From: an uncultured Bacteroidota bacterium
GTDB lineage: Bacteria > Bacteroidota > Bacteroidia > Chitinophagales > Saprospiraceae
Reading direction: 5' to 3'
NCBI GenBank assembly: GCA_903836265.1
Contig: CAILQK010000215.1
Coordinates: 1 to 36,946, forward strand
DNA length: 36,946 nt
Shown: positions 17,463-25,742 of the stretch, one piece after another
Layout of the letters: each line of letters opens with the position of its first letter
Numbering within the stretch: the first letter of the stretch is position 1
Position numbers and translations under genes: made by a program
Notes under the pieces: model-generated
Seen by the model: the letters and a program-made list of their open reading frames with translations, nothing else
What the model was told of the DNA's origin: nothing
Databases searched by the model: none

Positions 17463-18788
17463 ATGAAAAATATAAAATATCTTCTCCTCTCGGGCTTCCT
17501 GTTTTCTGCAGTTGCCTGCGACAAACAGCTCGATATCGAGCCGCTGCAGAGCGTGAGTGAAACTGTTGCACTCGACAGCGATGCCAACGTCAAATTGGTG
17601 CTTCAGGGTGCCTACGACAATATCAGCCGCGATGGCCTGTACGGTGGCAACCTGTTCCGCGACGCCGAACTGGCCGGCGCCGACGGCGAAGTGCGCTGGG
17701 TAGGCACCTTCGGCGACCCGCGCGACATCTTCAATCACACCATGGATGCCGGCAACTCCGACGCTGAAAACACCTGGAGTACAGCATACGCAGCTATCAA
17801 CACAGCCAATAACGTCCTTTCGGCGCTGAGTATCGTCAATGAAAGTGATCGCGCACAGGTGGAGGGCGAAGCCCGGTTTATCCGCGCCATCGCCCATTTC
17901 GAACTGGTACGTCTCTTCGGAAAACCTTACGTGGCAGGCGCCACCAACAGCCAGCCGGGTGTACCTGTTATTACCACACCCACGCGCGGCGTGAACAGCG
18001 ACAGCTATGTTTCCCGTAATACCGTGGAAGAGGTATATCAGGCCGTTCATGACGACCTGCATGAAGCACTCGATCTGCTGCCTGAAGAAAACGATGTTTT
18101 TGCCAACAAATATACGGCTGCAGCCATGCTGGCCCGCCTGCACCTCGCACGCGGCGAATACAGCGAAGCGCTGACAGAGGCCGAAGTTGTCATCAGCTCA
18201 GGCGCGTACAGCCTCGTTTCCGATTATGCCGATCTGTGGAATCAGGACGACAATACGGAAGAGGCAATCTTCTCCATGCAGGTATCCAACCAGGACGGCG
18301 CCAACGAACTGGTCACGTTCTTCTCTATTCCCGAGTACGGAGGCCGCGACGGCGATATCGAAATTGAACAGAAACACCTCGATCTGTACGATGCTGCCGA
18401 TGCACGCCTGGCCCTTTTCTATGAAGGCAACGGCGCCATTCGCACCGGAAAGTGGCGCGATCAGTACAAAAATATCCCGGTAATACGCCTGGCTGAAATG
18501 TACCTCATCGCTGCCGAATGCAAGATTCGTTCAGGACAAAACGCAGACGATTACTACAACGCCGTACACACACGCGCAGGCCTGAGCGCGAAAACAGGCG
18601 TAACACTCGCCGATGTACTCCTCGAACGCCGCCTCGAGCTGGCTTTTGAAGGACATCGCATCCATGATGTGAAACGCCTGAAGGGCTCCGTGGACGGAAA
18701 GAACTTCGATGACGACAAACTCGTGTTCCCGATTCCTGCCCGCGAACTGGAAGCAAATCCAAACCTTGTTCAGAATAACGGCTATTAA
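17463..18788 (+). CDS. SusD/RagB-family nutrient-binding lipoprotein, 441 aa
   Basis: The surface lid of the SusC channel that captures the ligand. The N-terminus is a lipoprotein signal (hydrophobic core then AVAC, Cys at about residue 19, with Asp next). The body is alpha-helical with SusD hallmarks: the early LxxxxYDNI region, the helix GEARFIRAIAHFELVRLFG (about residues 137-155), and the C-terminal LLERRLELAFEGHRIHDVKRL (about 380-400) and FPIPARELEANPNL end. ATG 17463 is chosen over the TTG at 17457. It is a short SusD but intact. Transcription with susC ends at the strong terminator 14 bases later. Confidence 0.95.
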   Translation: MKNIKYLLLSGFLFSAVACDKQLDIEPLQSVSETVALDSDANVKLVLQGAYDNISRDGLYGGNLFRDAELAGADGEVRWVGTFGDPRDIFNHTMDAGNSDAENTWSTAYAAINTANNVLSALSIVNESDRAQVEGEARFIRAIAHFELVRLFGKPYVAGATNSQPGVPVITTPTRGVNSDSYVSRNTVEEVYQAVHDDLHEALDLLPEENDVFANKYTAAAMLARLHLARGEYSEALTEAEVVISSGAYSLVSDYADLWNQDDNTEEAIFSMQVSNQDGANELVTFFSIPEYGGRDGDIEIEQKHLDLYDAADARLALFYEGNGAIRTGKWRDQYKNIPVIRLAEMYLIAAECKIRSGQNADDYYNAVHTRAGLSAKTGVTLADVLLERRLELAFEGHRIHDVKRLKGSVDGKNFDDDKLVFPIPARELEANPNLVQNNGY

Positions 18789-18801
18789 CTGACCTTTCTT
18801 T

Positions 18802-18838
18802 CGGGGAGGCGCAGAACAACTGTGTCTCCCCGTTTTTT
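18802..18838 (+). terminator. Intrinsic terminator of the susCD operon
   Basis: A 13-bp stem with two G-U pairs (18802-18814 with 18820-18832), a five-base loop AACAA and a run of six T (18833-18838). Textbook rho-independent form. It ends only 11 bases before the Rieske gene's ATG. Confidence 0.9.
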
Positions 18839-18849
18839 ATTTGTTTCCC

Positions 18850-19932
18850 ATGCCACGTTTCCCGGTTGACCCCGATATATCAAGGGCACGCACCATCTCC
18901 ACTGAAGTTTATAATAATCCGGATGTCTATTCCGGGGCACTCGAGCAGATTTTTGCCACCTCATGGCAGTACATCGGCGACACCGGGCGGGTCGGGGAAT
19001 CCGGCAGCGTATATCCGTTCACCCTGCTCGACGGAAGCCTGAACGAGCCGCTCGTACTCACGCGCGACAAGGAATCAGCGCTGCATTGTTTGTCGAACGT
19101 ATGTACCCACCGGGGCAATCTGGTGGCCCGGGAGGCCTGCCAGTCGAGCCAGCTCCGCTGCAGGTATCACGGCCGCGTATTCGATCTGGCCGGCAAATTC
19201 CAGTTTATGCCCGAGTTCGGGGAAGTAGTGGGATTCCCCTGTGCCGACGACCACCTGAAAGAACTGCCATTGTTCAGCTGGGGCAAACTGCTGTTTACAG
19301 CACTCCACCCCGGTCTGGATCCGGATGCGGTTTTCGGTGATATGATGCGCCGGGTATCCTGGCTGCCCATGAATCAGCTCAGGCACCGCCCCGACTTGTC
19401 AACCGTATGGAATGTGGATGCCAGCTGGGCCCTGTACTGCGAAAACTATCTGGAAGGATTTCATATCCCGTTCGTGCACGGAGGGCTGAGCGCTGTACTC
19501 GATTACGGGAACTATACAACAGAACTTTTCCGGTATTCGAACCTGCAGCTCGGAATTGGCAAAAAAGACGATGTCTGCTTCGATCTGCCTCCCGAATCGC
19601 CCGATTACGGCAAGCAGGTGGCAGGTTATTACTTCTGGGTATTCCCGAACATGATGTTCAACTTTTATCCGTGGGGGCTGTCGTTCAATCTGGTAGAACC
19701 CACCGGCGTAAACACGTGTCGCGTAACCTTCGTGGTTTACACGTATGACGAGAGCAAACTGGGCGCTGGTGCCGGCTCGGGACTGGACCAGGTGGAACTG
19801 GAAGACGAGGAGGTGGTAAACAGCGTACAGAAAGGGGTTCGATCCCGCTTTTACCGCCACGGCCGGTATTCTGTGACCCGCGAACAGGGCACTCACCACT
19901 TTCACTGTTTGTTGTCAGAATTTTTAGGCTGA
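18850..19932 (+). CDS. Rieske non-heme iron oxygenase, alpha-subunit type, 360 aa
   Basis: A ring-hydroxylating or demethylating oxygenase that activates O2 at a mononuclear iron with electrons from a [2Fe-2S] cluster. The Rieske ligands are C85-x-H87 and C104-xx-H107. The iron site reads ENYLEGFHIPFVH: E202, H205 and H210, with D319 (in LEDEEVV) as likely third ligand. A Glu at the bridging position and this spacing resemble carnitine/choline monooxygenase-type enzymes more than naphthalene-type dioxygenases, where the bridge is Asp. No beta subunit, ferredoxin or reductase gene is near, so electrons must come from elsewhere. ATG 18850 is chosen over TTG 18841, which would add three residues. 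The substrate is unknown. Confidence 0.88.
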   Translation: MPRFPVDPDISRARTISTEVYNNPDVYSGALEQIFATSWQYIGDTGRVGESGSVYPFTLLDGSLNEPLVLTRDKESALHCLSNVCTHRGNLVAREACQSSQLRCRYHGRVFDLAGKFQFMPEFGEVVGFPCADDHLKELPLFSWGKLLFTALHPGLDPDAVFGDMMRRVSWLPMNQLRHRPDLSTVWNVDASWALYCENYLEGFHIPFVHGGLSAVLDYGNYTTELFRYSNLQLGIGKKDDVCFDLPPESPDYGKQVAGYYFWVFPNMMFNFYPWGLSFNLVEPTGVNTCRVTFVVYTYDESKLGAGAGSGLDQVELEDEEVVNSVQKGVRSRFYRHGRYSVTREQGTHHFHCLLSEFLG

Positions 19933-19935
19933 AAA

Positions 19936-19968
19936 TTTGCCGGATTAAACAAAGTTACTTTAACTTTG
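19936..19968 (+). promoter_or_regulatory. Promoter of tRNA-Ala
   Basis: TTTG at 19936-19939 and TAACTTTG at 19961-19968, separated by 21 bases, match both halves of the Bacteroidota sigma-70 consensus. Transcription would begin a few bases before the mature tRNA 5' end at 19978. The -33 box begins just after the Rieske stop codon. Confidence 0.7.
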
Positions 19969-19977
19969 CGCCCGCTT

Positions 19978-20050
<73 letters not shown>

Positions 20051-20060
20051 CAACCCTTTG

Positions 20061-20089
20061 GCCACTCCGTGTTGCGGAGTGGCTTTTTT
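20061..20089 (+). terminator. Intrinsic terminator after tRNA-Ala
   Basis: Perfect 9-bp stem GCCACTCCG / CGGAGTGGC (20061-20069 with 20075-20083), five-base loop and six T (20084-20089), 10 bases past the tRNA. Confidence 0.92.
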
Positions 20090-20207
20090 CATTTTTCCAG
20101 GCAACTTGACCATTTACACACAGGTGCTGTAAAAGGTTTTTATCTTCGCCCAATCAGGGCCGCGCTCAACCGACAAGTGGACGCGTGACAACCCGGAGCG
20201 GATTCTT

Positions 20208-20221
20208 TCACTGTAAAGTGA
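20208..20221 (+). promoter_or_regulatory. Small dyad just before the second Fic gene
   Basis: TCACTGTAAAGTGA is a 5-bp inverted repeat around a 4-base centre, ending 9 bases before the Fic ATG, where the ribosome would bind. It could be an operator or a weak hairpin; it could also be chance. A near-match to a -7 element, TATCTTCG, is at 20141-20148, about 80 bases upstream of the gene. Confidence 0.25.
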
Positions 20222-20230
20222 TTTCAAAAT

Positions 20231-21007
20231 ATGGAAAAGCTGCTTGCAGATATTCATTACAACACCTGGCTTTCTTTACTTGATGTGAAGCTGAACAAAG
20301 AATTTGAAAAAATAAAAACAAGAGCGTGGACAGCAGAGAATTTCAAATTCGCAACAGCCGTATCGGTAATGTCTTCATCAAAAATTGAAGGTGAAACGCT
20401 GGATGTGGACAGTTATGTAAAGCATAAAATGCTTGATATAGAATATCTGCCTAACCTGACCGAAAAGCCGGATGACTTATATGCTGCCTATGAATTTGCA
20501 AAAAACCATACATTATCAAAAGAACATTTTCACGAATGCCATGCTATTGCTACACTGCATTTATTGCCCGAACAACAAAGGGGGCAAACAAGAAGAGGTA
20601 ACATGTTGATAATGGAGCAGCAATCGCAGCGTGTGGAATATGAAGCAGCATCCGCTCAACTGGTACAAAAAGAATACGAAAGGTTTTGGCGTGAGTTAAA
20701 TGATTTGACAGAGCTTGATCTGGAGATTGATGAAGCCTTTTATTATGCATCGTTGATTCATCTGGTTTTTGTTAAAATTCATCCGTTCAGCGATGGCAAT
20801 GGAAGAACTGCAAGATTGCTTGAAAAATGGTTTCTCTCTTCAAAATTGGGAGAGAAGGCCTGGTATATACCCAGTGAATTGTATTACTACAACAACGTGA
20901 AAGCGTATTATCACAATCTGGCCCGGGTCGGCTTGTTTTATGAAGAATTGAAGTATGAAAGAGGAATACCATTCCTGCTCATGCTTCCGCAATCATTAGT
21001 TTTTTAA
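20231..21007 (+). CDS. Fic domain protein with its own inhibitory motif, 258 aa
   Basis: A short stand-alone Fic protein, probably an AMP transferase. The catalytic motif HPFSDGNGR is at residues 184-192. The N-terminal helix carries SSKIEG at residues 49-54, matching the inhibitory motif (S/T)xxxE(G/N), whose Glu blocks ATP binding; this makes it a class II (N-terminally self-inhibited) Fic, so no antitoxin partner is needed. The lengths of both halves fit that class. The gene is AT-rich (21 of 60 G/C at 20281-20340), unlike both neighbours, and lies directly after a tRNA gene and its terminator, a common insertion point for foreign DNA. No integrase is present. It is unlike the first Fic gene in size and layout. 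Confidence 0.92.
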   Translation: MEKLLADIHYNTWLSLLDVKLNKEFEKIKTRAWTAENFKFATAVSVMSSSKIEGETLDVDSYVKHKMLDIEYLPNLTEKPDDLYAAYEFAKNHTLSKEHFHECHAIATLHLLPEQQRGQTRRGNMLIMEQQSQRVEYEAASAQLVQKEYERFWRELNDLTELDLEIDEAFYYASLIHLVFVKIHPFSDGNGRTARLLEKWFLSSKLGEKAWYIPSELYYYNNVKAYYHNLARVGLFYEELKYERGIPFLLMLPQSLVF

Positions 21008-21110
21008 AAATAACATGGAATGAACCCGTTCGAAATTCTGTGTCACCTGAAACCCGGTATTTACCTGTGATTCAAGTATGGCGACAAAGACTTTCACAAT
21101 TGCTCTCCTG

Positions 21111-22265
21111 TCAACGCCCCGCCTTCACTACCTTCAGCGGAGTCACGCCCGCTTCCTGCTCAATCATGACTGTGTACACCCCGGCAGACCAGCCTTCAGT
21201 TTCAATTTCAATCTGACCGGTACTATCCGGGAAAATCGTCTGTCGCAGGCATCCCGTGGCGTCGAAAATCTGTATCCTGTTCACCGGGTGCTGATCTGCA
21301 GACCGGAGTATCAGATAATCCTGCACCGGATTGGGGGCAACGGACCAGGCTGCTGCCAGCGATACCGGCGAACCGGTGCCGGAAGACTGGTTCAGGCGGT
21401 ACTGACTGAAAAATCGCCAGATTTCTTTACTGGCGCTGAAATCCTGACTGGTTACACCAATCGTAAATGCTGCACCCGGCCATGTATGACCGCCTCCGGT
21501 CACTTTGTAGAACTCCACGGTACTGCCCTGGTCGCCACCTGAATACAACTGGTGCTCGGCGGTACAACCATCTGTAGTGCTGATGTTGGGCACCTGGGTG
21601 ATGTCAGGCACAGGATTGCAATTGTTGAATCCGGCCCAGGTATCCACCAGTACCGGTATGCTCACAAAAGTGCTGGCAGGAGATCCGTTGTAAGGCACCG
21701 TGTTGTCGGCAGTACCATGAATCTGCATCACCGGTACCGGACGGGCCGGATTGCAGGCATTAAGTCTGGATTGTATCATCGTGCCGGTAACGGAAGCAAC
21801 AGCAGTGATGCGGTCGCCGAGTTCGCAGGCCAGCGAATAGCTCATGAATCCGCCGTTGCTCATACCCGTGCTGTAAACACGATTTGAGTCAATATTGTAG
21901 GTTGCCTGCAGTGAATTGAGCAGATCCCTGATCAAGCCGACGTCATCCACCGTGGAATTTCCCAGAAAAGTATTCCAGAAGCGATTGCCCTGGGCATCTT
22001 TGGTACCGTTCGGCAGTGCGATGATGAAATTGGCCGTATCAGCAATGGTCCGGAAGTCGGCATAAAACAGCTGCTCCGTGTTATTGGAGGTGTATCCGTG
22101 CAGATTGAATACCAGCGGTACTGCCGTGCTGCCGGTATATGAAGCAGGAACGTAGAGAAGATACTCCCGGGTGAGACCACCGCTCTGAATGGTGCCCGTT
22201 ATGGTGTTCTGCGCAAACAGGGTATTGACGAGGAGCAAATAAAAAAAGACGTGGCGTATGCGCAT
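21111..22265 (-). CDS. PHB-depolymerase/esterase-like hydrolase with T9SS sorting domain, 384 aa
   Basis: A secreted alpha/beta-hydrolase of the LpqC/poly(3-hydroxybutyrate) depolymerase or feruloyl-esterase group. The catalytic triad can be read: nucleophile S136 in GMSNGG, D187 in HGTADNTVPY, and H260 in GGGHTWPG. LVFNLHGYTSN near the N-terminus forms the oxyanion region. The last 75 residues are a T9SS type A sorting domain: APNPVQDYLIL, a FDATG strand, then SAGVYTVMI and a basic end. The signal peptide is cleaved at LFA|Q; start ATG 22265 gives it directly, while in-frame ATGs at 22286 and 22334 would only lengthen the N-terminus. Substrate is uncertain: polyester, acetylated xylan or feruloyl ester are all possible. 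Confidence 0.87.
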   Translation of the reverse strand: MRIRHVFFYLLLVNTLFAQNTITGTIQSGGLTREYLLYVPASYTGSTAVPLVFNLHGYTSNNTEQLFYADFRTIADTANFIIALPNGTKDAQGNRFWNTFLGNSTVDDVGLIRDLLNSLQATYNIDSNRVYSTGMSNGGFMSYSLACELGDRITAVASVTGTMIQSRLNACNPARPVPVMQIHGTADNTVPYNGSPASTFVSIPVLVDTWAGFNNCNPVPDITQVPNISTTDGCTAEHQLYSGGDQGSTVEFYKVTGGGHTWPGAAFTIGVTSQDFSASKEIWRFFSQYRLNQSSGTGSPVSLAAAWSVAPNPVQDYLILRSADQHPVNRIQIFDATGCLRQTIFPDSTGQIEIETEGWSAGVYTVMIEQEAGVTPLKVVKAGR

Positions 22266-22395
22266 GTTCGTGTGATTGAGAAGCATTTGTAGGCAAAAAG
22301 TGAAGTGTGGATGCTGAATGGAGCATCTCTCCACACCAAATTGAAGGTAAACCCAGAAATCTCCTCAATGTTCATTATCCGGGCTTATTGTCCGG

Positions 22396-24582
22396 TTACC
22401 GGGCGCCTGCCGGGCATTTTTCCTGCAAATACCGGGTGAACAACTGTTTCAGATGCTCCGATGTACCTTCGCCCTCGCCAATGCCGTGCGAGCGATTGGG
22501 ATAGGCCATGTACTGAAACAGTTTTCCGTGTTTTACCAGCTCGTTTACCAGCAGTTCGGCATTCTGAAAATGCACATTGTCGTCGCCTGTGCCGTGGATG
22601 TACAACAAATTGCCTTTGAGATTTTTGGCGTGGGTAACGGGCGAGCCGGCAACGAAATCTTCCCTGTTTTCCTGCGGCAGGCCCATGTACCGTTCCTGAT
22701 AAATATTGTCGTAACAAAGCTGGTTGGCCACTGCTGCAACTGAAATACCGGTCTGGTACGTTTCCGGATATTGAAAGAGCAGGTTGAGGGTAGCACTGCC
22801 GCCGCCGCTCCAGCCGTGGACGGCCACCCTGTTTTCATCCAGCCACGACCACCGTTTGAGCAGCGCCTGTGCGCCCAGTGCCTGATCCCGGATGTTGACG
22901 ATACCGATCTTCCTGTATATTGCTTTTCGCCAGGCCCGACCTTTGGGAGCCGGCGTCCCCCTGTTGTCGAGGGAAATATAGCAATAGCCGTCGGCGGCCG
23001 GATCTCCGTCGTACAGCCAGTTGGACCCCGTTCCCCAGGCATTTCTGACGGTGGCCCCGGCCGGTTCCGAGTAGACATAAAATACAACCGGATATTTTTT
23101 AGTGGTATCCAGATTGGCCGGTTTAATCATCCACCCGTCCATGGTAACCCCTTCTGATGTGGTCACCTGAAAAAACTCCACCCTGTTTTTGCCCTGATCG
23201 TGCCGGGCCCATTTTGCTGCCACACTGTCTTCAACATCCAGTGAGCGATGATCCGGAAGCGAAATGCGCTCCCGAACCGTGGGGAATCCGGTATTGGAAA
23301 AACTGTGCATGGCCCACAAACCATTGGGTGAAATCTGATAGCTGTGGGTTCCTTTCTGATCCACAGGCGTGAGCCGGACAGCCTTACCGGTGCCGTCCAG
23401 CGAGGCCCGGTAGAGGTATCGCTCCGTGGCATTGTCCGGAGAAGCCATGAAGTAAAACGCATTATTTGCCTTGTCCAGCAACACCGGACTGATCACATCA
23501 TAGTCGCCCGGGGTGATATTCACCTCCTGTTGACCATTCCGGGATACCCGGTAAAAATTTCTCCAGCCATTTTTTTCGCTGGCCCATATAAATTCATTGT
23601 CCTGACCGACCCACTCCAGTCCGCCTTCATTTCCCCAGACATCCTGTACATCAGTCCATGCTTCATCTTTCTCGGCGTAAATCTGGTCGGCTGCACCGGT
23701 GGCGGCATTGCAGATGAAAATTTTGCTCTCCTGTTGCTTCCGGTCCAGCTGCTGCAGGACAATCCCGGTTGTGCCGGGTGCCCAGCCCATCCTGGGAATA
23801 TAGTGCTGCACCGGATCTCCCGGAACTTTCATCCAGGTTGTCTTTTTATTTTTCAGGTTGACCACACCAATGCGGCAGGCCGACGGATTTTCCCCCACTT
23901 TGGGGTACTCCACCGGGATCGTGCGGGAATAGATGGAGTCGGTGTTGTTGATCATCAGGAAATACTTCACTTTACTGGCATCTATTTGCCAGTAAGCTAC
24001 AGACTTGCTGTCGGGCGACCACCTGAAGCCGTCGCGGCAATCAAATTCTTCCTCATAGGCCCAGTCAAAGGTGCCGTTGATGATTTTGTCTGTGCCGTCA
24101 CTGGTCAGGCGGGTTATTTTTCCGGAGGCGAGGTTTTCGACATATATATCGTGCCGGCTCACGTAGGCAGCCGACAAGCCATCGGGCGATATTTTGGCAA
24201 ACATCAGAGAGGCGGCCGGCAAACCGCTGCCCAACTGGCTGAGCTTTCCCGATCCGATATCATAAACCCAGTAGTCGCCCCGGGTTTCGTAGCGCCACAC
24301 GCGCTGTGTATTGGTAAAAATCAGTACCTTTTTCCCATCTGCGGAGAATCTGAACGACCTGACTGTCAGCGGTTTGGCGGTTCCTGCCGGAATGAGTCTG
24401 TCGGTGGCGACGATGATATTTTTTTCTCTGGTGGCAAAATTTACCTGTATGATACCCTCCTTGTCTGACACCCGGTAGCTGTTGCCGTCGGGAGTCCACT
24501 GGAGCTCCTGTGCAATGGCGGTGAAAGAAAACAGCAGACAAAGAAAGAACAGGAAGAGGCGACTGGCAGTAACGTGATGCAT
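22396..24582 (-). CDS. Dipeptidyl-peptidase IV-like S9 family serine peptidase, 728 aa
   Basis: It would cleave dipeptides, typically after Pro or Ala, from peptide N-termini in the periplasm or at the surface. A signal peptide (cleaved at AIA|Q) is followed by an eight-bladed-propeller-type region (DPPIV_N, about residues 80-450) and an alpha/beta-hydrolase domain (Peptidase_S9). The triad is S592 in GWSGGGS, D667 or D668 in GTGDDNVHF, and H699 in SHGIG, spaced as in human DPP-IV. The substrate-anchoring double Glu is visible as YEEEF (about residue 185). Start ATG 24582 is chosen because it begins the signal peptide; an in-frame ATG at 24657 lies in the upstream gap. Confidence 0.93.
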   Translation of the reverse strand: MHHVTASRLFLFFLCLLFSFTAIAQELQWTPDGNSYRVSDKEGIIQVNFATREKNIIVATDRLIPAGTAKPLTVRSFRFSADGKKVLIFTNTQRVWRYETRGDYWVYDIGSGKLSQLGSGLPAASLMFAKISPDGLSAAYVSRHDIYVENLASGKITRLTSDGTDKIINGTFDWAYEEEFDCRDGFRWSPDSKSVAYWQIDASKVKYFLMINNTDSIYSRTIPVEYPKVGENPSACRIGVVNLKNKKTTWMKVPGDPVQHYIPRMGWAPGTTGIVLQQLDRKQQESKIFICNAATGAADQIYAEKDEAWTDVQDVWGNEGGLEWVGQDNEFIWASEKNGWRNFYRVSRNGQQEVNITPGDYDVISPVLLDKANNAFYFMASPDNATERYLYRASLDGTGKAVRLTPVDQKGTHSYQISPNGLWAMHSFSNTGFPTVRERISLPDHRSLDVEDSVAAKWARHDQGKNRVEFFQVTTSEGVTMDGWMIKPANLDTTKKYPVVFYVYSEPAGATVRNAWGTGSNWLYDGDPAADGYCYISLDNRGTPAPKGRAWRKAIYRKIGIVNIRDQALGAQALLKRWSWLDENRVAVHGWSGGGSATLNLLFQYPETYQTGISVAAVANQLCYDNIYQERYMGLPQENREDFVAGSPVTHAKNLKGNLLYIHGTGDDNVHFQNAELLVNELVKHGKLFQYMAYPNRSHGIGEGEGTSEHLKQLFTRYLQEKCPAGAR

Positions 24583-24600
24583 TTGACAAGATTGTTTGGG

Positions 24601-24608
24601 CAAAGCTA
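24601..24608 (-). promoter_or_regulatory. Candidate -7 element for the S9 peptidase gene
   Basis: On the minus strand this reads TAGCTTTG, a full match to TAnnTTTG, 18 bases before the ATG at 24582. No clear -33 box. Confidence 0.45.
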
Positions 24609-24662
24609 ACAATAATGCGGATAATCTGGGGGCGGGTCGCTGCCGCTCTTGCCACACACAAA

Positions 24663-24693
24663 ACCGGCGCCACGCTTTTCGCGCAGCGCCGGT
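24663..24693 (-). terminator. Terminator of the lipoprotein gene
   Basis: An 8-bp perfect stem ACCGGCGC / GCGCCGGT (24663-24670 with 24686-24693), 15-base loop. On the minus strand the stem is followed by TTTGTGTGTG, a short T-rich tail; it begins 27 bases past the lipoprotein stop codon. Confidence 0.6.
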
Positions 24694-24720
24694 CTATGCT
24701 TCTTCGCCCGATCTAATGAT

Positions 24721-25518
24721 CTATCTTCTCAGCCGCACAGTAAATGAATCGCCGTTGGACAGCGTGAGTGTACCGAGGCGGTCGCAGGTACCGTTTCCAA
24801 AATCCAGCGTACCGGTACGCAGCCCGGCAGTGAACTCGATAATGCCTTCTGATATCCAGCGGCAGTTGGCTCGCTTGATCAATGGCTCCATAATGGTTGC
24901 TGTGAAAGGCACTCCATTGCGATTGATCCCGTTGGCAGAACCAATGCTGCTCCACACATCATCGAGAGGCGTAACTGTGCTGGCGCCCTCAGTCAGCGTG
25001 GTGGTGCGAAGCTTGTTCCAGGTGGTGAAGGTGCCATCGGTGAAGGTGAGTTTCATGTTGGTGGCCTCTACCGTGTAGGACCAGAGTCCATCGGCATTCT
25101 GGCCGTTGTTGGTCCACTTGCGGGTTCCTTCCAGCCTGTTGCCGTCCACGAAGAAATTGTCGTGGTTCACCACCCGTTCAGCGCCGGGTTGTCGGAGCGG
25201 AGCTGTCTGGTTCACAATCAGTCTTCCACTCAGTACACGCCCGTCTGCCCGCGTGCAGGAGGCGCCAAAATCAATGGTAATCGTGTTGGGCCAGGTTCCT
25301 TCCGGCTGGGCAAAAGTTACAGTCGGGCAACTGCCGCCGCGCTCCTCAATGGCCATATCCACATCAATATCGGTCTGGTCGGAGTAATCCTCGCTGGCGG
25401 ACAGATCGTCGGCGGTGGTTACCAGCAGGTCTTCGTTGCCGCGGTCGTTCTGCAGGCAGGAGTGCAGGGCGAGAGAACAGATCGCAAGTGCGAGTAAAAT
25501 CAGAATTGACTTTCTCAT
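24721..25518 (-). CDS. Conserved Bacteroidota lipoprotein of unknown function, 265 aa
   Basis: The N-terminus is a lipoprotein signal: hydrophobic core then LHSC, with Cys21 as the lipidated residue. An acidic Asp/Ser-rich linker (about residues 28-60) ends in IEERGG. The mature part is mostly beta strand: CPTVTF, then a Pro/Gly stretch, TITIDFG, a paired Cys, and later GINRNGVPFTATI and CRW. Four Cys in the mature domain (after the lipidated one) could form two disulfides. I recall similar lipoproteins in many Bacteroidota, but no function is known to me. It sits alone between its terminator and a 224-base gap before the divergent lptG-like gene. Confidence 0.8.
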   Translation of the reverse strand: MRKSILILLALAICSLALHSCLQNDRGNEDLLVTTADDLSASEDYSDQTDIDVDMAIEERGGSCPTVTFAQPEGTWPNTITIDFGASCTRADGRVLSGRLIVNQTAPLRQPGAERVVNHDNFFVDGNRLEGTRKWTNNGQNADGLWSYTVEATNMKLTFTDGTFTTWNKLRTTTLTEGASTVTPLDDVWSSIGSANGINRNGVPFTATIMEPLIKRANCRWISEGIIEFTAGLRTGTLDFGNGTCDRLGTLTLSNGDSFTVRLRR

Positions 25519-25742
25519 GTCGGAGAGTTTTTAGAAAGTGATGATTTGTTTTTGGTTAATTTCTGCACGTGGTTTGGTATTTTGACATGAAACAGGCGCC
25601 GGAGGTTTACAGGCAACTTCATAAAGGTATGTTAAAATCGGATTGCCGGCGGGATGACTGCCCGGTTGTGTCATCACCCTGTTCACAAGGCCACCCAAAA
25701 GACGGATAAAACCCTTACCTTGCAGCGTTTTTCGAACTCAAG

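Noticed and set aside
21025-21045. A GTTCGAA match to the tRNA-Ala T-loop just downstream of the second Fic gene, as a possible attachment repeat.
   Set aside because: Only seven bases are shared and the adjacent tRNA sequence does not continue; this is expected by chance.
25587-25709. A 40-codon open frame with ATG in the gap between the lipoprotein and lptG-like genes.
   Set aside because: Short, no recognised motif, no ribosome-binding context; the whole 224-base gap otherwise shows only weak promoter-like bases.
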